From Candidatus Limivicinus sp. (GTDB lineage Bacteria; Bacillota; Clostridia; Oscillospirales; Oscillospiraceae), in the NCBI GenBank assembly GCA_029264685.1, contig JARHZW010000100.1:1-62368 (forward strand): a stretch of 62,368 nt of DNA, written 5' to 3'. The notes under the pieces are model-generated. The model was not told where the DNA came from. It was given only the letters and a program-made list of their open reading frames with translations, and ran no database searches. The position numbers were made by a program, and so were the translations under genes. Shown here in pieces: positions 47,699-57,894 of this stretch (its first letter is position 1; the number at the start of each line of letters is the position of its first letter).

Positions 47699-48249
47699 TA
47701 TATCTCAGTAAGCTCTTTTTCTTTGGCGTCGGTGATTTTATCAATGGACTTAATATAATCATCGGTTATCTTCTGTATTTCTTTTTCAATATCCTTGTAG
47801 TCATCCTCTGTTATCTCAGAGTTTTTCTGCTGCTTCTTGAATTTATCAATAGCGTCTCTGCGGATATTGCGGATAGTTACCTTGCACTCCTCGCCGTACT
47901 TTTTGGTCTGCTTTACCAGCTCCTTACGGCGCTCTTCAGTGAGAGGAGGGAAAATAAGGCGGATGGATCTGCCGTCGTTCTGGGGATTGATTCCCAGATC
48001 GGACGCAATGATTGCCTTTTCAATCCCCTTTAAAACAGAGTTGTCCCAGGGCTGAATGAGCAGGGAGCGAGGGTCGGGTGAAGAAACGGTTGCCAGCTGC
48101 TGGATAGGGGTAGGGGCGCCGTAGTAATCCACTCTCAGCTGTTCAAGGACAGAGGGGTTTGCCCGTCCTGCCCGAATGGTTGAAAGGTGTTCCTCAAGGG
48201 CATCGCTGCTTTTCTTCATTCTGTTTTCAAATTCTTTGTAATCAGACAT
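47698..48249 (-). CDS. frr: Ribosome recycling factor
   Basis: LSTIRAGRANPSVLEQLRVDYYGAPTPIQQLATVSSPDPRSLLIQPWD. Confidence 0.97.
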   Translation of the reverse strand: MSDYKEFENRMKKSSDALEEHLSTIRAGRANPSVLEQLRVDYYGAPTPIQQLATVSSPDPRSLLIQPWDNSVLKGIEKAIIASDLGINPQNDGRSIRLIFPPLTEERRKELVKQTKKYGEECKVTIRNIRRDAIDKFKKQQKNSEITEDDYKDIEKEIQKITDDYIKSIDKITDAKEKELTEI

Positions 48250-48284
48250 GGTAAATACCTCCGTTAAATATAATTATGTTCCGG

Positions 48285-48995
48285 TTAAATTACGGTTGTA
48301 CCCAGCTTTTCTCCGCCGAGAACCCTTTTAATATTCTCAGGGTCAGCCAGAGCAAAAACAATTACGGGAATATGGTTATCCATTGCAAGGCTTGTTGCAG
48401 TGGTGTCCATAACGGCAAGGTGTCTTGAAAGCACCTCATCGTAGCTTATGCTGTCAAATTTTTCGGCTTCAGGATTGACCCTGGGGTCATCGCTGTATAC
48501 TCCGTCAATATTTTTTGCAAGCAGTATGGCATCTGCGTGGATTTCAGCCGCTCTCAGCACTGCTGCGGTATCGGTGGAAAAGAAGGGAGCACCGGTGCCG
48601 CAGGCAAAGAGAACCACGCTTCCCTTTTCCATATATTCTATGCTTTTTCTGGTATCATAACGCTCGCCCACGCCCTGAATATCCACGGCAGTCATAACTC
48701 TTGCGTCAACACCCTGCTGCTTGAGCACATCGGCTACGGCAAGGCAGTTCATAGCGGTAGCCAGCATACCCATACGGTCTGCGCTGACACGCTCCACCTT
48801 ACCCGCTCCGTCCTTAACGCCGCGCCAGAAGTTACCGCCGCCTATGACGATACCCACCTGAGCGCCCATATTAACACAGTCTCTCACCTTTTCGCAGACA
48901 CTGGAGACAAAATCGAAATCAAAGCCTGTTTTCTTTTCGGCGGCAAGAGCTTCGCCGCTTATTTTTATAAGAACACGCTTATATACGCTTTCCAT
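48285..48995 (-). CDS. pyrH: UMP kinase
   Basis: YKRVLIKISGEALAAEKKTGFD, IGGGNFWRGVKD, ADRMGMLATAMN, FACGTGAPFFSTDTAAVLRA. Confidence 0.97.
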   Translation of the reverse strand: MESVYKRVLIKISGEALAAEKKTGFDFDFVSSVCEKVRDCVNMGAQVGIVIGGGNFWRGVKDGAGKVERVSADRMGMLATAMNCLAVADVLKQQGVDARVMTAVDIQGVGERYDTRKSIEYMEKGSVVLFACGTGAPFFSTDTAAVLRAAEIHADAILLAKNIDGVYSDDPRVNPEAEKFDSISYDEVLSRHLAVMDTTATSLAMDNHIPVIVFALADPENIKRVLGGEKLGTTVI

Positions 48996-49112
48996 CTTAA
49001 CTCTCTCCTTATATATGCTTAATTATTGTTTCAGATAATTTTACCACAGCCGTGGCTGTTTGACAATTCCTAAATGACAAATTGTGCATTCGCAAAGCGT
49101 TACAATAGTCCC

Positions 49113-49928
49113 ATGGAAATTATCTACATAGACTCATTGTTTTTTATTAACCTGATTACCGATTATCTGCTGTGCCTGTGTGCAGGCAGGATCTGCGGTC
49201 TGAGGCTTAAACGGCTCCGATATTTATGCGCTGCCCTGCTTGGGGCCGTGTATTCCGTGGCTGTATTCATGCCAAGGCTTAGCTTTCTGTCCTCTCCGCT
49301 GATGAAGCTTGCCGCCGGACTGTCAATGGCCTTAATAGCCTTTGCCGGCGAAAAGAACCCTTTCCGCTGTGCATTTGTTTTTCTGGCTGTATCCGCCGCA
49401 TTCGGCGGTGCCCTATGGGCGCTGGGTCTTTCCGACAGCGTAATCGGCGGGTATAAGCGCATATCAACAAAGCTTCTGTTAAGCGCCTTTACCATCTGCT
49501 ACAGCCTTGGAATTTTAATATTCCGGTGCAGAGCAAAAAATGCAGACAGACGCCGAGTGGAGGTAAAACTTAGATTTCTCGGCAGAGAGGCGCAGTTCAT
49601 GGCTCTTTTGGACACCGGCAACTCCCTTTCGGACCCGCTCACCGGCGCATCTGTAATGGTAGTCTCGCCTCACGCACTGAAAAGTATTCTTGGGGAAAAC
49701 ACAGGCTGCTTTGAGGAGCTTAGTCCTGTGGAGCTTATAGAGTTTTCACAGAATGTGCCGGAGCTGAAGGGCAAGCTGCGCCTTATTCCCTATTCTGCGC
49801 TGGGCGTTACAGGCACACTTCCAGTGTTCCGTCCCGAGCTTCTCATCATCGACGGCAAAGAGGATAAAGAGCTTTTGGCAGCAGTTTCTAAAAGTGCATC
49901 CGGAGACGGCTTTGAAGCACTGATTTAA
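49113..49928 (+). CDS. spoIIGA: Sigma-E processing peptidase SpoIIGA
   Basis: [29 protein letters not shown]; multi-TM N-half; [17 protein letters not shown] aspartic-protease motif; directly upstream of sigE. Confidence 0.93.
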   Translation: MEIIYIDSLFFINLITDYLLCLCAGRICGLRLKRLRYLCAALLGAVYSVAVFMPRLSFLSSPLMKLAAGLSMALIAFAGEKNPFRCAFVFLAVSAAFGGALWALGLSDSVIGGYKRISTKLLLSAFTICYSLGILIFRCRAKNADRRRVEVKLRFLGREAQFMALLDTGNSLSDPLTGASVMVVSPHALKSILGENTGCFEELSPVELIEFSQNVPELKGKLRLIPYSALGVTGTLPVFRPELLIIDGKEDKELLAAVSKSASGDGFEALI

Positions 49929-49959
49929 TTTATTATCATTTAAGGGGGCTTACACCGCA

Positions 49960-50682
49960 ATGCTTTGCAAACCGCAAATAATGTTTTTGAAGGAACAGAT
50001 AATGGAAATTTTAGGGCTGAATCCTCCCTCGGTTTTTTACATAGGGGGCAGCGACAGTCTGCCCCCGCCTCTGAAAAGAGAGGAGGAAGAGCAGGCTCTC
50101 AACGCTCTGGCAAAGGGAGACGATGACGCACGGCAGCTTCTGATAGAGCATAATTTAAGGCTTGTGGTGTACATATCCAAACGTTTTGAAAACACGGGAG
50201 TAAATATTGAAGATCTGATCTCCATAGGCACCATAGGTTTGATTAAAGCCGTAAATACCTTTAAGCCGGGCAGAAAAATAAAGCTTGCCACTTACGCCTC
50301 CCGCTGCATAGAAAACGAAATCCTTATGTATCTGAGAAAAATCTCCTCACAGAGAAGCGAGGTAAGCTTTGACGAGCCCTTAAACACCGACTGGGACGGA
50401 AACGAGCTGCTGCTGTCGGATATTCTCGGTACTGATGAGGATGAAGTTTCCCGTCCTCTGGAGGACGACGCAGAAAAAAGAATGCTTATGGAAGCCATCG
50501 ATACTTTAAGCCGCAGAGAAAAGGAGATCATTCTCATGCGTTTCGGTCTGCCCTGCGGGCGGGAATACACTCAGAAAGAGGTGGCAGATATAATGGGCAT
50601 ATCTCAGAGCTACATAAGCAGACTGGAAAAGCGGATAATAGGCAGGCTGAAAAAAGAAATGCTAAAGAGAATGCAGGTATAG
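49960..50682 (+). CDS. sigE: RNA polymerase sporulation sigma factor SigE (pro-form)
   Basis: [26 protein letters not shown]...[62 protein letters not shown]. Confidence 0.97.
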   Translation: MLCKPQIMFLKEQIMEILGLNPPSVFYIGGSDSLPPPLKREEEEQALNALAKGDDDARQLLIEHNLRLVVYISKRFENTGVNIEDLISIGTIGLIKAVNTFKPGRKIKLATYASRCIENEILMYLRKISSQRSEVSFDEPLNTDWDGNELLLSDILGTDEDEVSRPLEDDAEKRMLMEAIDTLSRREKEIILMRFGLPCGREYTQKEVADIMGISQSYISRLEKRIIGRLKKEMLKRMQV

Positions 50683-50690
50683 AATAATTC

Positions 50691-50719
50691 TTGTCAAAAT
50701 ATCCGCTTTCATTTATAAT
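50691..50719 (+). promoter_or_regulatory. Putative sigma-A-type promoter for sdaAB
   Basis: TTGTCA - 17 nt - TATAAT. Confidence 0.6.
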
Positions 50720-50753
50720 AAATCTGCTATACAAAGATTTAGGGGTTGACATT

Positions 50754-51428
50754 ATGGATATTTTTGACCTGATAGGGCCTATAATGGTTGGGCCTTCCAG
50801 TTCCCACACAGCAGGCGCTGTCCGTATCGGTCATGCTGCCAGAAAGCTTTTGGGAGAAGCTCCCGCAGAAGCTAAAATTTATCTCCACGGTTCCTTTGCC
50901 GCCACAGGCAGAGGCCACGGAACCGACAGGGCAATTATTGCCGGTCTTTTAGGCATGGCGCCTAATGACCAGCGGATTCCGGACAGCTTTGATATTGCAG
51001 CCGAGCAGGGGCTTAAATTCAGCTTCGGAGAAAAAAATCTTCGCAATGCCCATCCTAATTCCGCTCTTATTGAGCTTAAAGCCAAAAGCGGAAATAAAAT
51101 CTCCATGATTGCCGCTTCCATCGGCGGAGGCAGAATTCAGGTCCGCAATCTTAACGGTATGGCTCTCTGCTTTTCTGCCGAACAGCCTACCCTGATTGTA
51201 AAAAATGCAGACCGGCCGGGAAGTGTTGCCGATGTTTCAAGAACTCTTGCGGAGCTTGGCATAAATATCGCCACCTTTCAGGTGAGCCGTGATTCCAGAG
51301 GCGGAGAGGCTATAATGGTCATTGAGTGTGACGACACGGTTAAGCCTGAGACCATAGAAAAAATTCGCCGCACACCTGGAATTCTGAGCGCCGCTTTTAT
51401 TGACTCTAATCGTGAGGTGGAAAACTAA
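50754..51428 (+). CDS. sdaAB: L-serine ammonia-lyase, iron-sulfur-dependent, beta subunit
   Basis: DLIGPIMVGPSSSHTAGAVRIG; GSFAATGRGHGTD; C-terminal ACT domain. Confidence 0.95.
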   Translation: MDIFDLIGPIMVGPSSSHTAGAVRIGHAARKLLGEAPAEAKIYLHGSFAATGRGHGTDRAIIAGLLGMAPNDQRIPDSFDIAAEQGLKFSFGEKNLRNAHPNSALIELKAKSGNKISMIAASIGGGRIQVRNLNGMALCFSAEQPTLIVKNADRPGSVADVSRTLAELGINIATFQVSRDSRGGEAIMVIECDDTVKPETIEKIRRTPGILSAAFIDSNREVEN

Positions 51429-52300
51429 TGGCTATATTTGATTCCGTGGCGGAGCTTATCGCCTACTGCAAGGAAGCATCCGAGCCCCTCTGGGAAACCG
51501 TTATGCGCTCATCCGCAAGAGAATGCGGAATAAGCACAGAAGAGTCATGGAGCCGTATGGGTCTGCGCCTTGCCGCAATGCGTGAGGCAGACAAAAGCTA
51601 CGATCCTTCCCAGCACTCCCGCAGCGGTCTTACCGGTGGAGACGGGGAAAAAATGAGAAGATATTACGAAAGCGGCCAGTCAATAGGCGGCGAGTTCATG
51701 GGGCAGATAATTGCCGGTGCGCTCAGAATGGGTGAATGCAACGCCTGTATGCACTGTATCGTGGCAGCGCCTACCGCCGGTTCATGCGGGGTAATTCCTG
51801 CCGTATTGCTGCCCTACGCCGAAAAATTCAATGTTCCCGACGAGGAGCTTATAAAGGCACTGTATGTGACCGCAGGCTTTGGCGCCGTAATCGCCACAAG
51901 AGCTTCCATATCAGGCGCTGAGGCAGGCTGTCAGGCTGAAGTTGGCAGCGCCGCCGCAATGGCTGCCGCCGCTCTTGTTTTTCTCCACGGCGGTGATGAG
52001 GAGCAGATGGCAAATGCCTGTGCCATTGCCCTAAAAAATATGATGGGGCTGATTTGCGACCCTGTGGCAGGCCTTGTTGAAGTTCCGTGTGTAAAGCGCA
52101 ATGTTGCGGGTGCAATGAACGCCTTCTCAGCCGCCGAAATGGCTCTTGCAGGTATTACCTCCCGTATTCCGGTTGACGAAGTTATAGACGCAATGCAGAT
52201 AGTGGGTGAAATGATGCCCGGTTCTCTCCGTGAAACAGGTCTGGGCGGTGTCGCCGCCACTCCAACGGCAATAAAATTTAAAGAAGATTTCTTCGGATAA
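51428..52300 (+). CDS. sdaAA: L-serine ammonia-lyase, iron-sulfur-dependent, alpha subunit
   Basis: LTGGDGEKMRRYYESG, VAAPTAGSCGVIPAVLL, EAGCQAEVGSAAAMAAAAL, DPVAGLVEVPCVKRN. Confidence 0.96.
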   Translation: MAIFDSVAELIAYCKEASEPLWETVMRSSARECGISTEESWSRMGLRLAAMREADKSYDPSQHSRSGLTGGDGEKMRRYYESGQSIGGEFMGQIIAGALRMGECNACMHCIVAAPTAGSCGVIPAVLLPYAEKFNVPDEELIKALYVTAGFGAVIATRASISGAEAGCQAEVGSAAAMAAAALVFLHGGDEEQMANACAIALKNMMGLICDPVAGLVEVPCVKRNVAGAMNAFSAAEMALAGITSRIPVDEVIDAMQIVGEMMPGSLRETGLGGVAATPTAIKFKEDFFG

Positions 52301-52301
52301 T

Positions 52302-52339
52302 AAAAAAGTATCGGGAATTAAAATTCCCGATACTTTTTT
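52302..52339. terminator. Bidirectional terminator
   Basis: aaaaagtatcgggaatt-aa-aattcccgatacttttt. Confidence 0.85.
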
Positions 52340-53723
52340 AATCATTTACAAGGTTTATAACCCATTTTTTCTTCTTTACAAGCACATAGCCAATAAAGCA
52401 TTTTATAAAATCAAGTCCGTTTACAACTATATACATGGAAAGAATACTGAGCGAGGTGAAACGGGACAGTACAAATGCAGCGGGAATTCCCACCGTCCAA
52501 ACAAATACGCAGTCGAAAATAAAGGTTATTACAGTTTTTCCGCCTGAACGCAGGGTAAAGTAGCAGGCATTTCTGAAGGAAAACATGGGCAGTAAAATTG
52601 CGGTTACAATCAGCAGCTCCTCTGCTATCTTCTTTACGTTGTCGGTAGTATTGTAAAGCTGAGGTATATACGGTGACAGCAGTGCCATTACAATGCCTAT
52701 AATGACGCAGATAAACACGGAAAAAGCAATAAGCTTTCTGTCCTCGTCCACGGCCCGCTCTACCTCTCCTGCCCCGAGAAGTGCGCCTACCATTATTGAA
52801 ACAGTGGTTCCCATGGCGTAAAGCGCACAGAAGAAAAGCTCCGAAACCGTAGTTGCTATATTCACAGCCGATACCACCTCAAGCCCTCTCATAGAGTAGC
52901 ACTGGTTCAAAACTGCCATACCGGAGGACCAGAAAATCTCATTGAGAAGCAGAGGCGTACCTTTCACCGCAATATTCTTCAGCAGAGCTTTGGGTACTTT
53001 AAGGCTTGAGTAAGCCCCCTCAATATAGCGGCAGCGCTCCTTATGTCTGTGGGTCCAGCCGATCACTATAAAGCATTCCACAAATCTGGCAAGCACCGTT
53101 GCAATGGCTGCGCCTTCCACGCCCATTACGGGAGCACCCAGCTTGCCGAATATAAGAATGTAGTTAAAAATCAGGTTAACAAATACCGCCACAATACCTG
53201 CCTTCATGGGCAGCATTGTTTCTCCGGTCTCACGCAGCGTGCTTGCGTATATCTGAATCACCGCAAAAGGCACTATCTGCCACATCATTACATGGAGATA
53301 ATCAAGGCCGTAATTAAGAGTATTTTCCAGATTCAGGTCTCCGCCGCCTTCGTGGAGGAACAGCCGTATAAGCTGCTCGCCTGCACCGGCAAATGCAGCC
53401 AGAAACACCACTACAGACACAACGGCTATATAAATCTTTATTCTGAATGTATCCTGAACGCCCTTGTTATCGCTTTTGCCGTAATACTGGACAGTAAAAA
53501 TTCCGGCGCCTGCAAGACCGCCGAAAATGCACATATTGAAAACAAAAAACAGCTGGTTGACTATGGCAACGCCTGACATAGGCTCTGTTCCCACCTGTCC
53601 CACCATTACGTTATCCAAAAGGCTGACAAAGTTTGTAATAACATTTTGAATAAGAACAGGAGTCATTACAGCAAAAAGGCGTCTGTAAAAGGCCTTATCC
53701 CCAACCAATGATTTTATTCTCAT
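52338..53723 (-). CDS. MATE family efflux transporter
   Basis: 12-TM pattern; LLDNVMVGQVGTEPMSGVAIVNQLFFV; SD ggaggtg before ATG 53723. Confidence 0.93.
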   Translation of the reverse strand: MRIKSLVGDKAFYRRLFAVMTPVLIQNVITNFVSLLDNVMVGQVGTEPMSGVAIVNQLFFVFNMCIFGGLAGAGIFTVQYYGKSDNKGVQDTFRIKIYIAVVSVVVFLAAFAGAGEQLIRLFLHEGGGDLNLENTLNYGLDYLHVMMWQIVPFAVIQIYASTLRETGETMLPMKAGIVAVFVNLIFNYILIFGKLGAPVMGVEGAAIATVLARFVECFIVIGWTHRHKERCRYIEGAYSSLKVPKALLKNIAVKGTPLLLNEIFWSSGMAVLNQCYSMRGLEVVSAVNIATTVSELFFCALYAMGTTVSIMVGALLGAGEVERAVDEDRKLIAFSVFICVIIGIVMALLSPYIPQLYNTTDNVKKIAEELLIVTAILLPMFSFRNACYFTLRSGGKTVITFIFDCVFVWTVGIPAAFVLSRFTSLSILSMYIVVNGLDFIKCFIGYVLVKKKKWVINLVND

Positions 53724-53830
53724 TCTGCACCTCCATAAAAAGTCCATGATATTATACAGGGCTTTTCTGTAAAAAGCAAGGAGTTTTGCAGCTTGATGTT
53801 TAAAACCGGCGAATCACTTTCTCCTCAGTT

Positions 53831-53865
53831 AAAAAGGGTATCCGCCAAACTGTCGGATACCCTTT
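53831..53865 (-). terminator. Intrinsic terminator
   Basis: aaagggtatccg ... cggatacccttt. Confidence 0.8.
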
Positions 53866-53868
53866 CTG

Positions 53869-55632
53869 TTATTCCTTATCTTTTCTGAACAGGTTCATAA
53901 ATCTGTCAGCCAGCAGAGCAAAGCCTGAAAGCTCCTCCTCTGCTTCGGGTGCTGCCTCCGGTGCTTTCGGAAGCTCTATTCCTTTGGTTGAGAACACAAA
54001 CTGCACCGCTGCCACGTTTTCGTTTTTGTCCGACAGGAAGCTGTGGGGTTTGAATTCCTCTCCGTCCCCGGGATTTATCATACTGTTGACTTCGTCAGGT
54101 ATGGTCTTTGTGCCGTCATTAAGCTGACTTGTACCCCCTGCCAGAGCCTCGGTGCCTCCTGCAAGGGAGCTGCCTGCCGCAGCCAGAGCGTCAACCCCCT
54201 GAGTGTACTGCACAAGTCCGTCGTGGAACTGCCGGTAACTGTCTCCCAGCGCTGCCAGCTGCTCAAGCTGCGCCTGTATCTGATCCATACCCTCTCCGCC
54301 CTCGCCTGAGCTGATAAACTCCTCCAGAGCTGCTGCGGCTGCTCTCAGCTGGGCCGCCTGAGTACGGATAAGCCCTGAGGCTACCGGAAGTCCTGCTGAA
54401 ATCTGCCACAGTCCCTCACGGTTTGCCTCCCATCCCGCTTTTGCGGAAAGGGCCTGATTAGAATTGTTTATAAGCCCCTGCAATGCGGCATTGTCCGGAT
54501 TTGCCTCCAGAAGGGCGTTTACCGCCGCCTCATCAACATAGGAAACCGCATCCAGAGGTGCGCCCACCTGTGCTATCACATTGTCTACAGTGGTTTTCAT
54601 TTCTTCCACCATAGCAGCGGAAGAATCAAGCCCGTCAGCCGCAGCATAGAGAGCTTTCGGCAGCATAGCCAGATTGCCAAGGTCAATATCTCCGCCTATT
54701 TCGCCCATACCGCCCACAATTTCGCTTATCTTTTTCATCCCTTCAAGTATCTGGGCAGAACCGCTTCTGAGACTCTCGGAATTTGCCGAGAGCTGATTTA
54801 AGCCGCCGGAAAATTGGCTCATCCCGGAGCTTAACTGCCATGCGCCGCTGTTAAGACTTGAAACTCCGTCACTGAGCTGCTTTAATCCGTTTGTAAGCTG
54901 ATCCATTTTCTCCCCGTTGAGCATATCAGCCATAGACAGCGGAACCGCCGCTATACTGATTCCGCCCATTGTGAAGTCCTGAACATCGGCTGAGAGAGTG
55001 AATGTGGATTCCGTTCCGGGCATGGACATGAAGTTTATCATTTTGTTTCCGCCCGCATTTGCCATTGTAGAACCTTCGGCCACTATATTCACGCATTTTT
55101 CAGAGTTCAGACTCATTGAAATCTGGGCCAGATAGTTGTCAAAGAAAGAGGCGTCTCCCTCCTGATTTTTCTTTATCTCAATCTTGATTTCAAGGTGTCC
55201 GCTGCGGCCGCCCAGTTCATCAGGCGAAATTTTTTCGCCGTCCATGTAATACTCTATATTTATGATCCATGGAACCTGAGCCGAATTCAGTTCGCCTCTG
55301 AAATAAGTTCTGCCTTTTCCAAGCTCCAGTTCCACACCGTCTTTTGAGCTTTTGATTTCCTTGGTGTCGCTGAGATTCAAAACCTGTCCGAAGTTTCCGT
55401 AGTAGGTAAGAGCTGTTTCCTCTTCTGAGTCAATTACAACAACAGGCACAAGCTTTTCTGTTTTTCCGTTTGCGTCTAAAATCCCGTACACTACCTCTTC
55501 TGTCTTATATCCGCTTTCAAGTTCAGAGCCTTCCGTTACGCTCTCTTCCGTGTGACCGTCGGCAAAAGCATAGGCCGGTAAAAGTGTCAGCGCAAGCAGC
55601 GCTGCAAGCAGACTGGAAATAAATTTTTTCAT
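53869..55632 (-). CDS. Exported protein with X-X-X-L-X-X-G heptad repeats, partner of MMPL transporter
   Basis: Signal peptide; repeats GLKQLSDGVSSLNSGAWQLSSGMSQFSGGLNQLSANSESLRSGSAQILEGM and LAAAGSSLAGGTEALAGGTSQLNDG. Confidence 0.75.
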   Translation of the reverse strand: MKKFISSLLAALLALTLLPAYAFADGHTEESVTEGSELESGYKTEEVVYGILDANGKTEKLVPVVVIDSEEETALTYYGNFGQVLNLSDTKEIKSSKDGVELELGKGRTYFRGELNSAQVPWIINIEYYMDGEKISPDELGGRSGHLEIKIEIKKNQEGDASFFDNYLAQISMSLNSEKCVNIVAEGSTMANAGGNKMINFMSMPGTESTFTLSADVQDFTMGGISIAAVPLSMADMLNGEKMDQLTNGLKQLSDGVSSLNSGAWQLSSGMSQFSGGLNQLSANSESLRSGSAQILEGMKKISEIVGGMGEIGGDIDLGNLAMLPKALYAAADGLDSSAAMVEEMKTTVDNVIAQVGAPLDAVSYVDEAAVNALLEANPDNAALQGLINNSNQALSAKAGWEANREGLWQISAGLPVASGLIRTQAAQLRAAAAALEEFISSGEGGEGMDQIQAQLEQLAALGDSYRQFHDGLVQYTQGVDALAAAGSSLAGGTEALAGGTSQLNDGTKTIPDEVNSMINPGDGEEFKPHSFLSDKNENVAAVQFVFSTKGIELPKAPEAAPEAEEELSGFALLADRFMNLFRKDKE

Positions 55633-55636
55633 ATGT

Positions 55637-57730
55637 TTATGCCTCCCCGGATTTTCCCGCTTTTTTTGATTTTTTCTCCCGCTCTTTTAAGATGAAAGGA
55701 GTCTTCGTAAGTCTGGCTGTGGGTCTGTCAAATAAAATCAGCAGCGCCGGCAGAGCCAGAAGAACCAGTGCCATTGACAGCAGCGTACCTCTGAACAGGA
55801 GCAAACCCAGTTCCTTGACAATTTCCATTGACGAAGTCATTTTCAAGCTCAGTCCCGCCGCAGAAAGAATAAGCCCGCTGGTTATGATGGAAATAATATT
55901 GTCGTTTATTGTACCTTTCACTGCCTCTATGCTGTACATACTCTTTCTTCGCACCACATAGCCGTCAGTCAGCAATATTGCATAGTCAATGGTTGCCCCA
56001 AGCTGTACCGTATTTATTACCAGATAGCCCAGATATACAAGGGGGGTATTGGTAAAATAAGGTGTGGAAAGATTGATCCATATTGCAGACTCTATCACAA
56101 ATATAAGTATTACCGGCAAGGTGAGAGATTTGAACGAAATCAGCAGGGTAAGCAGTATAAACACAATGGCAAGCCCGTTTACAAGGTTTGTGTCTCCCTG
56201 AACCACATACTTCATGTCGTAAAGGTTTGCGCTCATGCCGCAGGAATAGTTTTCCTCATAAAATTCCGATGCAACGGCTCTCACATCCTCCACCACATCA
56301 AAGGCGTGTCCGCCTTCTTCGCCTGTGTCGGTGTTTATTATAATTCTGGAATAGTTGTCGGAATAAAAGTTTTTGACCAGCTCGGGACTCAAAAACTCCG
56401 TGGGAATACTGCTTCCTACCGTGCTTGTGTAAGACATAACCGCAGTAACATGTGGAATTTCCTGAAGCTTCTCACTCATCTGCGCTTCACGGCCTATATC
56501 CCCTTTAGGAACAAGCAGGACTATCGGAGTATTCTCCCCGAATTTCTCGTTAATTTTTATAGTGTCCTTACCGTATCTGCTTTCCGGCGCAGGCGCTCCG
56601 TTTCCATAGAAGAAATCAGAACGGCTCTGAGCCATAAAGCAGGGCACCACCAGAAGCGCCACCAGAATCAAAGCGGGAATTCTGATTTTTATAAACACAT
56701 TTCCAAGCTTTTTAATCTCCGGAATTATGCGCTTGTGGGTGGTTTTATCCAAAAGCTTTACACAGCAAAGTGCAAGAGCCGGCAGGAACACAACGGCTGA
56801 AATATAGCTCAGTGCAACGCCTTTCACAAGGTTCAGCCCTAAATCGCTGCCTATGCCAAAGCGCATAAACACCAGCGCCAGAAATCCCAGAACCGTTGTA
56901 GCGGCAGACGCAGCGATTGAAACGAAGGATTCTTTTATCGCAAGCTGCATTGCAATCTTTACGTCTTTCTCCGTTTTTCTGAATCGCTCAAAACTGCTCA
57001 GCAGAAAAATAGCATAGTCCAGCGACACTGCAAGCTGTAATATGGGGCTGACAGACTGAGTAATATACGAAATGCTTCCGAATATTACATTGGTTCCCAT
57101 GTTTATTATAACTGCCACACCTATTGTGCATAGAAACAGCAGCGGAGAAATCCATGAGTTGGTGGTAAGCAGAAGCACAACTATTATAGTGGGCAGAAGA
57201 ATCGAGGCTGCCCCCATAACCTCTGTCATAATCTGGTTTCTGGAATAGGCGATATTGGCCGCCATTCCGCTTATTCCGCCCTCTTCACCAATGATTTTAT
57301 ATATGGCATTTGTGGCTTTTACTTCCATGTCAGGCTCAATAACCACATCGTAAATTGCGGTGGAATCCTTGTAATACTGGTTTAGCAATGCCTTATCCAG
57401 CATTTCCTCAGGAGTTCTTATATCCGCCATATCATCAAGCCACATGACCTCCATTACACCGGGGCAGGCAGCAATTTTCTGCTTTACCTCTGCTGCTTCC
57501 GTTATGGTAAGCTCCGGCATCATGACCCTTGCATTAGGTACTGCCGAGGAGAATTCCTCAGTCATCAGCTTTAAGGCCACCGTGGACTGTGCGTCCTCCG
57601 GCAGATACTGGGTCATGTCATAGTTAACCTTGACGGTAAAAAACAGGCCTGCGCAAATAAGGCTTATAATCAGAAATACTATAACTATAAGTTTTGCGTG
57701 TTCCGTTATCCATTTTGTCAATCTGTCCAT
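55637..57730 (-). CDS. MMPL/RND family transporter
   Basis: 697 aa, two repeats of TM bundles; LAVSLDYAIFLLSSFERF and LGATIDYAILLTDGYVVRR RND/SSD-like motifs. Confidence 0.92.
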   Translation of the reverse strand: MDRLTKWITEHAKLIVIVFLIISLICAGLFFTVKVNYDMTQYLPEDAQSTVALKLMTEEFSSAVPNARVMMPELTITEAAEVKQKIAACPGVMEVMWLDDMADIRTPEEMLDKALLNQYYKDSTAIYDVVIEPDMEVKATNAIYKIIGEEGGISGMAANIAYSRNQIMTEVMGAASILLPTIIVVLLLTTNSWISPLLFLCTIGVAVIINMGTNVIFGSISYITQSVSPILQLAVSLDYAIFLLSSFERFRKTEKDVKIAMQLAIKESFVSIAASAATTVLGFLALVFMRFGIGSDLGLNLVKGVALSYISAVVFLPALALCCVKLLDKTTHKRIIPEIKKLGNVFIKIRIPALILVALLVVPCFMAQSRSDFFYGNGAPAPESRYGKDTIKINEKFGENTPIVLLVPKGDIGREAQMSEKLQEIPHVTAVMSYTSTVGSSIPTEFLSPELVKNFYSDNYSRIIINTDTGEEGGHAFDVVEDVRAVASEFYEENYSCGMSANLYDMKYVVQGDTNLVNGLAIVFILLTLLISFKSLTLPVILIFVIESAIWINLSTPYFTNTPLVYLGYLVINTVQLGATIDYAILLTDGYVVRRKSMYSIEAVKGTINDNIISIITSGLILSAAGLSLKMTSSMEIVKELGLLLFRGTLLSMALVLLALPALLILFDRPTARLTKTPFILKEREKKSKKAGKSGEA

Positions 57731-57747
57731 AAACTGCTCACTTTCGA

Positions 57748-57827
57748 CAACATGATGTTGATTTAATTTCGGTTTTATAATATACTTACACTATGTTGTT
57801 TACAATAAACAGATTATTAAAATCTGT
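57748..57827. promoter_or_regulatory. Cluster of palindromes in divergent MMPL/TetR intergenic region (candidate TetR operators)
   Basis: CAACATGATGTTG (57748-57760), TGTTTA-CAA-TAAACA (57797-57811), ACAGAT-7 nt-ATCTGT (57809-57827). Confidence 0.5.
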
Positions 57828-57894
57828 AAACTTCTAAACACTTTTCATCAATTCTGTTGGATATTCGCAGAAAATTTACAAATAAGGTGATTTT

